In this document: positions 55,645-63,124 of the stretch, one piece after another
How positions within the stretch are numbered: position 1 is the stretch's first letter
Layout: each line of letters starts with the position of its first letter
Source of the DNA: VAZQ01 sp963807865
Lineage (GTDB): Bacteria > Pseudomonadota > Alphaproteobacteria > Rhizobiales > Xanthobacteraceae
NCBI GenBank assembly: GCA_963807865.1
Contig: CAWEDK010000022.1
Coordinates: 232,607 to 296,606, forward strand
Reading direction: 5' to 3'
DNA length: 64,000 bases
Position numbers and translations under genes: made by a program
Notes under the pieces: model-generated
Told to the model about the DNA's origin: nothing
Databases searched by the model: none
What the model saw: only the letters and a program-made list of their open reading frames with translations

Positions 55645-56118
55645 TTAGAACTCGCGCCCGAGCTTGCGATCCAGCGAGTACGGTCCGCCGCCGCGGATGA
55701 AGATGGCCAAGATAATGAGGCCCCAAAAAGCCGGATATTCCCAACCGCCCGTCGGCCGGTTCCATGGAAAGCCGGTCAATCCATCTCCCCAATGGGCAAA
55801 GAATACAATCACCACGAACTGAACAAAGATCATCGCAGCAAAGACCCGGGTGAACAGGCCAAGCATGATGCAGACCGCGCCGACCGTTTCCAGGAACCAC
55901 ACGAAGTAAGCCAGAGGCACTGCGGGTTCGATGCCGCGACGCGCCAGACTGTTGGCGGCCCAGACCGTGAGGGTCTGATTGAATAGCTTCTGCAGGCCGT
56001 GGATCAGCAGAAATCCGCCCGCCGTTAGCCGGACGAGGAGCCAGGCGAGATCGCGGCCCTGGTCGTAATACGGTCCGAGTTGCGGAACAATTCGCTTCGG
56101 CTCTGCTGACAGTGACAT
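55645..56118 (-). CDS. DoxX family membrane protein
   Basis: A 157-residue protein with four membrane segments. DoxX features are LVRLTAGGFLLIHGLQKLF, the FLETVGAVCIMLGLFTRVFAA segment, and the HWGDGLTGFPWNRPTGGWEY loop before the last helix. It starts at ATG 56118 with GGGAGGTGA. DoxX proteins are associated with thiosulfate:quinone oxidoreductase or with redox stress at the membrane; which applies here is unknown. It is divergent from a solute receptor. Confidence 0.88.
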   Translation of the reverse strand: MSLSAEPKRIVPQLGPYYDQGRDLAWLLVRLTAGGFLLIHGLQKLFNQTLTVWAANSLARRGIEPAVPLAYFVWFLETVGAVCIMLGLFTRVFAAMIFVQFVVIVFFAHWGDGLTGFPWNRPTGGWEYPAFWGLIILAIFIRGGGPYSLDRKLGREF

Positions 56119-56280
56119 TCTCACCTCCCTAGCCCGGATTCCCCGATACCGAGACGAATGTTCGCGTATTTCAGGTTGCCTTGCAAGAAAGGCTCGCCAC
56201 GGCAAACTGGCCCGAGTTTCGCGATCGCCGCACGTGTACGGCCGTCCGTTGCAAGCGGTACCAAACTCCTTCAGACTCAT

Positions 56281-56297
56281 GCGACGTTGAACGTCGC
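56281..56297. promoter_or_regulatory. Palindrome ahead of receptor gene
   Basis: GCGACGTTGAACGTCGC is a perfect inverted repeat (eight-base arms, one-base centre), 19 bases before the receptor ATG at 56317. Its position fits a repressor operator or a small leader hairpin in the transcript. Confidence 0.5.
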
Positions 56298-56316
56298 CGT
56301 TTGAAGGGAAGGCCCT

Positions 56317-57276
56317 ATGAAGCCGTTGCTCGCTCTGGCCGCACTTGCCGTGACGCTCGCAACCTCCGCGTTAGCCGACGACTTTCCGGCACGTGCAGTG
56401 CGTGTCATCGTCGCCTATTCGGCCGGGGGCACTGCCGATGCCGCGGCCCGCCTCGCCGTCGACCCCTTGAGCCGCCAGCTCGGCCAGTCGGTGTATATCG
56501 AGAATCGTCCCGGCTCGGGCGGCATGACCGGCACGCAAGCATATTTCACGCTGCCGCCCGACGGCTACACGTTGCTGGTTATCGGGCCCGGCACGGTGGC
56601 GATCATTCCGGCGGCAAAGCCGGTGAACTTCGTGACCGAGCGAGACCTGGTGCCGCTCGGCGGCATTTGGCAATCACCGCAGCTTCTGGCCGTTCGCACC
56701 TCGTTCGGCCCCAAGACAGTCCAGGAATTCGTCGCCTACGCGAAAGCCAATCCAGGCAAGATCAACATCGCCTCCGCCGGCAACGGCACCCTGACACACA
56801 TGTCCGGCGAGTTGCTCAAACGGGAGGCCGGTATTGACCTCACACACATTCCTTACCGCAGCACCGGGGACACGCAGGCGGCGCTGATCGGCGGCCAGAT
56901 CGACGCGCTGTTCGGCGATGTCGCGGTGCTGCAGCCGCAGATTCAATCGGGCCTGATCCGGCCGCTCGCAATCGCGGCGGCGAAGCGCTCACCGCTCGTG
57001 CCGGATTTGATGACCATGGCCGAAGCCGGCTTCCCGGCGGTCACCGCCACGAATTGGTATGGATTTGCGGTGTCGTCAAAGACCCCGGCGCCGATCGTTG
57101 CCTACCTCAAGACCGCAGTCGCCAAGATGCAGGCGGAGCCGGCCTATCAGGACGCCCTGGTGAAACGCGGTGTCAGCGCCGGCGATCCGGGAGCGGAGGC
57201 ATTCGCGGCAATGGTCGGCCGCGAGGTCAAGCTATGGAAATCGCTGCTCGCATCATCGACCATCAAGATCGATTAG
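56317..57276 (+). CDS. Bug/TctC-family receptor next to UbiD decarboxylase
   Basis: Periplasmic binding protein of 319 residues. The signal peptide ends at SALADDFPA. Bug motifs are RVIVAYSAGGTADAAAR, ENRPGSGGMTGTQAYF, and NWYGFAVSSKTPAPIVAYLK. It lies 11 bases before a UbiD-family gene on the same strand, so the two are surely co-transcribed. This makes an aromatic or unsaturated carboxylic acid, the type of compound UbiD enzymes decarboxylate, the likely ligand, by inference. Confidence 0.92.
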   Translation: MKPLLALAALAVTLATSALADDFPARAVRVIVAYSAGGTADAAARLAVDPLSRQLGQSVYIENRPGSGGMTGTQAYFTLPPDGYTLLVIGPGTVAIIPAAKPVNFVTERDLVPLGGIWQSPQLLAVRTSFGPKTVQEFVAYAKANPGKINIASAGNGTLTHMSGELLKREAGIDLTHIPYRSTGDTQAALIGGQIDALFGDVAVLQPQIQSGLIRPLAIAAAKRSPLVPDLMTMAEAGFPAVTATNWYGFAVSSKTPAPIVAYLKTAVAKMQAEPAYQDALVKRGVSAGDPGAEAFAAMVGREVKLWKSLLASSTIKID

Positions 57277-57287
57277 GAGAGTTGGCC

Positions 57288-58829
57288 ATGGCCGTCGAAA
57301 AGCTCGCCATCGCTCCGGCTGCCATTCGTGGCGCCGCGGAGCCTGCTGTCCGGCCAAGATGGCGCGATCTGCGCGAATGGCTGACGCTCGTCGAGGCTTA
57401 TGGCTCTTTGCGCCGCATCGATGCCGAAGTCGACCCGGAGGAAGAACTCTCGGCGATCACCTGGATGACGACGCGCAACCCGACGGAGCCGGCGCTGCTG
57501 TTCGAACGCTTTGCGCACAATCCTTTGAACACCCGCATTCTCATCAACATTCTCGGCGCCAGCAAGCAGCGATATGCGCTCGCGGTCGGCATCGATCCGG
57601 AAATGTCGCTGCCCGACATGGTACAGGCGACGCGCCAACTGGTTAAGGCGCGCATTCCACCGATCCATGTCGCCAAGGACACCGCGCCGGTCAACGAGGT
57701 GGTGTGGCGCGGCGCCGACATCGATCTGACCAAATTCCCCGCACCGAAATTCTGGCCAGCCGACGGTGGCCCGTTCATCGGCACCGGAGGCATCACGCTG
57801 ACCCGCCATCCGGACGGCGGCCGAATCAATGTCGGCGTCTACCGCCAGCAGCTTTTCGGGAAGAACCGCATCGGGCTGAACTGCGTGCCGGGCCGGCACG
57901 GTCTCGCCGATTGCGAGGCGGCGTGGGCGCAGGGCAAACCGGCCGAGATCGTCTCCGCCTTTGGCATCGACCCGGTGCTTTTCATGGTCGGCTCACAACG
58001 CTTTGGGCCAGGCGAATCCGAGATCGATGCCGCCGGCGGGATCATGGGGCATCCGATCGAATTGACCGACGCGGAGTTCGTCAGCTTGCCGATCCCGGCG
58101 CGCGCCGAGATCGTGATCGAGGGCTTGCTTCATCCGGGCGACACACAGACCGAAGGGCCGCTCGGAGAATTCCACGGGTTCTACAGCGGAGGCGCCAAGC
58201 CCAATCCGGTGATCGAGGTGAAAGCGGTTCATTTCCGCAAGAACCCAATCCTCACCGCGGCGCTGATGGCCAACTATCCCTCCGGCGAGGTCGGCGAACA
58301 CCACTCGTTGATGCGGTCCGCACGCATCTTCGACGACCTCGACCGCATGGGCATCCCGGGCATCAAGGCCGTGTATTGCCATCCGGCGGCGGCGGGCGGG
58401 GCCTGCATGGCCGTCGTGTCGCTCAAGCAGATGTATGTGGGTCATGCCTCTCAAGCGCTCTCGCTCACCGCACAGTCGCCCGCAGCGACGTACTACACCA
58501 AATGGATCATCGCGGTGGACGATGACGTCGATCCGACCAATTTCAACGATGTCGTCTGGGCCATGTCGACACGTTGCAACCCCGCGGACGACGTCGACTT
58601 CATCCGCAACACCATGTCGTTTCGTGCCGACCCGAGCCTGGCGCCCAGTGCCAAGCCGCACGGATCGAAAATTCTCATCAACGCCTGCGCCCCATATCGC
58701 TGGATCAATCAGCAACCGATGAGAACCTTCCTCCGCAAGAGCGTGTACGACCGCGTCGCGAAGCGCTGGGGCGAACTGAAGCTGCCTGGCCGACCGCCGC
58801 AGGTCGGTTCGTTCTTCAAGGAAGATTGA
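57288..58829 (+). CDS. UbiD family decarboxylase
   Basis: Prenylated-FMN-dependent (de)carboxylase of 513 residues. It starts MAVEKLAIAPA behind AGGAGAG. The frame stays open upstream, but that part overlaps the receptor gene. Family segments are WRDLREWLTLVEAYGSLRR, VNVGVYRQQLFG-type (here RINVGVYRQQLFGKN), PARAEIVIEGLLHPGDTQ with the conserved glutamates, and EGPLGEFHGFYS. UbiD relatives act on ubiquinone precursors, phenolic acids or cinnamates. The Bug partner suggests catabolism of an imported acid. No UbiX (cofactor maker) gene is in the window. Confidence 0.9.
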   Translation: MAVEKLAIAPAAIRGAAEPAVRPRWRDLREWLTLVEAYGSLRRIDAEVDPEEELSAITWMTTRNPTEPALLFERFAHNPLNTRILINILGASKQRYALAVGIDPEMSLPDMVQATRQLVKARIPPIHVAKDTAPVNEVVWRGADIDLTKFPAPKFWPADGGPFIGTGGITLTRHPDGGRINVGVYRQQLFGKNRIGLNCVPGRHGLADCEAAWAQGKPAEIVSAFGIDPVLFMVGSQRFGPGESEIDAAGGIMGHPIELTDAEFVSLPIPARAEIVIEGLLHPGDTQTEGPLGEFHGFYSGGAKPNPVIEVKAVHFRKNPILTAALMANYPSGEVGEHHSLMRSARIFDDLDRMGIPGIKAVYCHPAAAGGACMAVVSLKQMYVGHASQALSLTAQSPAATYYTKWIIAVDDDVDPTNFNDVVWAMSTRCNPADDVDFIRNTMSFRADPSLAPSAKPHGSKILINACAPYRWINQQPMRTFLRKSVYDRVAKRWGELKLPGRPPQVGSFFKED

Positions 58830-58891
58830 TGTAGATCACCGACCGCTTGCCCACAGCTAGATGATGTATGGAACCTTCAACCGTCACCGGA

Positions 58892-58915
58892 CTTGATTGG
58901 TCAGTGACAATCAAG
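58892..58915 (+). promoter_or_regulatory. Hairpin overlapping ribosome site of tiny gene
   Basis: CTTGATTG (58892-58899) and CAATCAAG (58908-58915) form an eight-base stem with an eight-base loop. Its 3' arm runs into the AGGAGG ribosome site (58914-58919) of the tiny gene at 58925. Folding could partly hide the ribosome site and so tune translation. Confidence 0.5.
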
Positions 58916-58924
58916 GAGGCTCCC

Positions 58925-59008
58925 GTGGGCTTAGGAAAAGGTGCGCTACTCTGGCTAATAGGAATTCCGTTGCCGATCATTATTCTGCTCGTATTATTCT
59001 GGCGATAA
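58925..59008 (+). CDS. 27-residue single-helix membrane peptide
   Basis: GTG start with an AGGAGG site five bases upstream, then 27 codons to TAA. The product begins VGLGKGALLWLIGIP and ends IIILLVLFWR. It is one hydrophobic helix with a Pro-containing centre and a basic end, so it is predicted to sit in the inner membrane. Very small proteins of this look occur in many proteobacteria without known function. It is too short for ordinary gene finding. The flanking sequence (58830-59290) holds no other clear gene. Confidence 0.65.
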   Translation: MGLGKGALLWLIGIPLPIIILLVLFWR

Positions 59009-59217
59009 CAGGCGCGAGTTCGCGTTCCGTTAAGGCGCGCAGGGCCCTCGTCAGCGCCTGCCCCAAGGACAATTTGGATGGGACGGCAATTTGGTGGGGC
59101 ATTTATCTAGCGCCACCGCAGGGAACGATCATCGGGCAATCGCGTTGTATTCACGACTGGTCCGTTCTTGAGGTGTGAACTATAAGTAGCGCCCCTGACA
59201 AATGACCCGGACATAGA

Positions 59218-59258
59218 AGAGCCTGGCTCGGCACACTCAGCTCGCCAGGCTCTTTCTA
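59218..59258 (+). terminator. Rho-independent terminator
   Basis: Arms AGAGCCTGGC (59218-59227) and GCCAGGCTCT (59244-59253) with a 16-base loop, then TTCTATTT. It ends the rightward transcript of the tiny gene. On the opposite strand the stem also lies just after the cysteine-hydrolase stop (59291), so it may serve both. Confidence 0.8.
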
Positions 59259-59290
59259 TTTCGACATCACCCAGTGCGTCGGTAGCCGAG

Positions 59291-60008
59291 CTAGCCGACT
59301 GCGGCGCCTTCTTTGATCGGCGCAGTGTGATGCAAGCGCCGGATCAGGTCGTCCGTCGACGCCACATCGCCGAAATTGATGCAGAAGTTGATCAGCGTGG
59401 CGTTGTGCTCTTCGTCGTTGTGATCGGCGTTGGCGTCGCTGATCATGGTGGTGCGGAAGTCGAGCAGCATGGCGTCGCGCGCGGTGCTCTCGCAGCAGGT
59501 ATTGGTCGAGGTGCCGCCGACCCAGACCGCGGTGATGCCGCGCTTGCGCAAGTTCGGCCTCGAGAGGGGACGAGCCCTGGATGAAGGCGCTGTAGCGCGT
59601 CTTGCAGACGATCAGGTCTTCCTCGCGGACGTCGAGCTCCGGCCAAAGCTTCAGCGCCGAACGCGCCGTCCTTCATAGCCTCGTGGCGGCGCGCCTTGCG
59701 TTGCGGCGTGTTGAGAATGTCGTGAAAGTGCGACCAGTTCTTGAACAAATCCTCGTTTGAGATCGGTGCGGACCCAGACGACCAGCCCGCCGGCCTTGCG
59801 CAGCGCGTCGGCCAGCCGGTTGATGTTCGGGACGATCTCGCGCGCCGCAGGGATTTCGACCTGCTGGCCGGGCGCCATGAAATAGTTCTGCATATCGACG
59901 ACGACGAAGGCGGTCTTGATCGGCGGGCACGTCGTCGTGGACATTCCAGCGGCCCTGCCGCTTGAGAACGCGGGCAACGATCTTCTCAGGGATATGAACT
60001 TTGTGCAT
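59291..60008 (-). CDS. Isochorismatase-like cysteine hydrolase (four one-base insertions)
   Basis: Cysteine hydrolase superfamily enzyme of about 237 residues after correction. It begins MHKVHIPEKIVARVLKRQG and continues DKTAFVVVDMQNYFMAPGQQ with the catalytic Asp. An EDLFKNWSHFHDILNT segment, KTRYSAFIQGSSPLE with the Lys, and WVGGTSTNTCCESTARDAM with the nucleophile Cys complete the active site. Extra bases sit near 59918, 59756-59758, 59653 and 59546-59552. Its start overlaps the hydrolase stop by 23 bases, so the two are coupled. The substrate is probably an amide or carbamate. Confidence 0.84.
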
Positions 60009-61185
60009 CGTGACTCACATGCTGGTTGGGGGAATTCGTCAGGGGAACCTGGTCTGCGCCGCGCGGCCGGTTGACCTCTTCCAGCAGCCAATCCAGCATA
60101 TAGGGCACCGCCTCGGCGCGGTTGTCGTTCATGAGATGAATGCCGCCGCCTTCCGCCTCGGTCCAAATCCGCAGATGCTTGGGCTCGGGCAGTTCGGCGT
60201 AGGTCTTGTGGGCCGCCTTCACGGTCACCAGCGTGTCGTCCTCGCCGTGCGTGACCATGACCGGGCATTTCGCGTGTTGCAGCACGCCCTTTCAGCGTGA
60301 ACGCCTTGAGCTTCTCGCGCGCGTCCTTCTCGTCCTTGGCGCCGATCACCCATTCCACCTGCGGACGCACCGCCGGCCAGAAATCGTAGATGTCTTCGGT
60401 CAGATCGTAGCAGGCCCCCCACAAGAATCGCGGCGCGCAACCGCGGCTCCCTGGCCGCGCCACGCCCGCCATAATAGCCGCCCATCGACTGCCCGATCAG
60501 GCTGATCTTGTCCGCGTCGACATCGGGCCGGCCGGCGAGATAATCGACCGCCGCGCTGATCGCGACTTCGTAATCGGGCCGCGCATGGATGCCGCGCACC
60601 CGCAGCGGCTCGCCCATGCCCGGGCCGTCGAAGCACAGCACGCCGAAGCCGCGTTGCAGCATCTGCTGCGCGGCAAAGAAGTAGAGCTCCTCCGAGATGA
60701 TATCGACGCCGCCGAGATAGGCGATAGCCGGATGCCGCTGTCGCGCGGCGCCGAGCGGGCGGTAGTAATAGCCGCTCAGATGCGAGCCCTCGAACGGAAA
60801 TGTCACCCGTTCCGGCGGGTTGTCGAAATAGGGCAGGGCGGCGTGGAAGTTCTGCACGCAGCGCACGTAGGAGTCCTTCTTGCGCGGATCGGTGCCGAGC
60901 AGGAAGAACTGCGCCGTGCGGAAATAGTTGTGCGCGCGCAGATAGGCGTCGCGGGCGGTGATCGGCCGGCCGGCCTGCTGCGCCGCGATGGCGTTCGCTT
61001 CGACGCGCGCGCCGGCTGCTCTGCCATTCGCGATACCAGCTCTCGCCGTCGCCGACCTTGACCTTCTCCAGCACGCGATGGGCTTCGTGGAAATCGGCGC
61101 CGCCGAGTTGCGCGACGTTCACGATGCGGGCGGCAAAGTGATAGGACCAGCCTTCGTTGCCGGGGAAGTAGCGGAACATCGTCAT
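59986..61185 (-). CDS. Alpha/beta hydrolase (three one-base insertions)
   Basis: Cytosolic hydrolase of about 398 residues after correction, with a helical N-terminal part (MTMFRYFPGNEGWSYHFAAR) and an alpha/beta core: TFPFEGSHLSGYYYRPLG, nucleophile elbow LIGQSMGGYYGGR (Ser), Asp in THGEDDTLV and His in GGGIHLMND. Breaks are at 61017, near 60423 and at the CCC of 60287-60289. It matches in size and layout the hydrolase at 47816-49015. It lies between a Bug receptor (upstream) and a cysteine hydrolase (downstream) on the same strand, which suggests stepwise breakdown of one imported compound. Confidence 0.84.
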
Positions 61186-61264
61186 CGGCTGCGGCAGTTC
61201 CTCGATACCTATTGTTGCGTTGAACGCAGCGACGGCGGTCCTGCCGCGTCGAGATCGAGCGGAC

Positions 61265-62228
61265 TTACTGCGGCTTGAAGTTCGCGGATTTCAGAAGCTC
61301 GCCATTGCGCTGGACTTCGTCGGCCTGGAAGTTGCGCGAAATCCTCGGGCGTGCTGTAGGTCGGCTCGACGCCGAGGTCCGCGAGGCGGCCCGACGGTCT
61401 CCAATTCCCGCATCGCCTCCGCCGTCGCCGCGTTCAACGCCTTCACCACGTCGGCCGGCATGCCCTTGGGACCCCACATGCCGTACCACGAGACGACGTT
61501 CAGTCCGGGCACGCCGCTCTCCGCCGCCGTCGGGATATCCGGCGCCGCTGCGCTGCGCTTGGTCGTGGTGACGGCAAGCGCCTTGACGCCGCCGCTCTTG
61601 GCCATCGGCAGCAGCACCACCATGGCGTCGATCAGCATCTGGATATGTCCGCCCGCGACGTCGGTCAGTGCGGGCGCGGTGCCGCGATACGGCGTGATCG
61701 TCATATTGGTCTTGGTCAGGCGGTTGAAGCTCAAGGTCGCGATGTGGCCTGGGCGAGCCCAGCGACGGCGTGCCGGCGGTCCACTTGTCCGGCTCCTTCT
61801 GCGCGGCGGCCGCGACCTCGGCGAGCGTCTTCTGCGGCAGCTTCGGCGAAATGACGACGAGCAGCGGCGCCTCGCCGCCGCGCGCGATCGGCGTGAAGTC
61901 GGCGAGCGGATCGTAGGGCGCGTTGCTCATCACCAGCTTCGACATGGTGTGCGTGTTCGACGAGAACAGCACCGTGTAGCCATCCGGCGGCGACTGCTGC
62001 ACATGCGCGCCGCCGACCGTGCCGCTGGCGCCCGCGCGGTTTTCGACGATCACGTTGACGCCCATCTTGGGGCGCCATCCGCTCCGCAAGCAGGCGGGCC
62101 AGCACGTCCACGCCGCCGCCGGCTGCGAAGGGAACGATGATGCGAACGGTCCGGCTCGGAAATTTGTCCTGAGCCTGAGCGGTCGCGGCGCCTGCCAAAA
62201 TCGCAAATGCGGCAACCGCGGCCCTCAT
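61265..62228 (-). CDS. Bug/TctC-family receptor (four one-base insertions)
   Basis: Periplasmic receptor of 319 residues after correction. The signal peptide MRAAVAAFAILAGAATAQAQ is followed by VRIIVPFAAGGGVDVLAR and ENRAGASGTVGGA. The later part reads YRGTAPALTDVAGGHIQMLI and SWYGMWGPKGMPADVV. Extra bases lie at 62069-62072 (GGGG), 61751-61753 (GGG), 61390-61392 (CCC) and near 61335. The C-terminus reads FQADEVQRNGELLKSANFKP. It is first in a minus-strand cluster with an alpha/beta hydrolase and a cysteine hydrolase, and is likely the uptake component of that pathway. Confidence 0.86.
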
Positions 62229-63124
62229 GTTTCGGCATTTTGCACATCGGAATCCATTCCTCGAGGCTGAAATTCGGTTTGCTGCGCTGACCACGGGTGT
62301 AGCCCGAATTGGGGCAGCAAGCGAGCGCTGGAAGCGTCAGTATGATTGATTGCCGCACACCTTACTCGCGGCGTTGAGCTTGCTTGGCCATCACCCGCCA
62401 AGCAACAAAAACCGTACAATATCTATCATCCATACAGTTCCGGGCGAACCAGTCATTAAACTCAGCAGCGCAATCTGAGTTCGATACCATTATTGTTAAC
62501 GCTAAAGCCAAGCGCACAGAACGCGATCGCCACGAACTTGTAGCAACTCTGGATCAATTTACTTTTTGCGTATGCGCTCGGTTTTGCATTGAAACAACCC
62601 TGCCTGGAACATGGCCTCTTCATGAGCAATCGCATCCCTACGCGCGGTGCTTTTCGCATTCTTGATTGGAAAAGGCCGCCATGACCCCGGCGTTTTCAAC
62701 CTCCGCGGATTTTTTTCTTCATTCCAAACGACCACTGGATAGCCGGACGCCCTTGCTGAGCCAGATGCAAGAATTGCAGATATCGCGGATGCAACATAGC
62801 TATGCCGAGCGCTCAGTGGCGTGTACGGCTACATTGTACAATCTTCGTAGGTCGCCACCCATCCGCCGCCCACGACTGCTGATGCGTATCCGCCGCTGAT
62901 AGTCCAGCAGTTGCGGTCTCCCAGCTCGCGGGCCGGCGATCACCTGCGAACTTCGCATCTTGCCGGACATAGTTCAGTTGCCTAGTCTGACGTCGTGGGG
63001 TCAGCTTTTACCGCTCGAACGGCCACCAGGCCAACCCGGTCCAATGGGACGTATCGTGCACGTATTGATAGCTGCTCCAGGAGATGACGCGGTTCGTCCG
63101 TACTAGGTTACAGGAGAACGGCTC
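62229..63124. other. A/T-richer intergenic region without recognised gene
   Basis: About 900 bases with no protein that I recognise. Open frames of 77-93 codons exist (62384-62665 and 62666-62899), but they lack ribosome sites and family features. The segment around 62380-62720 is distinctly A/T-rich. The left end holds the promoter of the leftward receptor; the right end leads into the sugar transporter ATPase. Confidence 0.5.

Noticed and set aside
58897..59178. A 93-codon frame overlapping the tiny membrane peptide
   Set aside because: It lacks a ribosome site and resembles no protein; the 27-codon frame inside it has an ideal start region.
62384..62899. Two small plus-strand open frames (93 and 77 codons)
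   Set aside because: No ribosome sites, no recognisable domain and amino-acid composition typical of chance frames in A/T-rich sequence.
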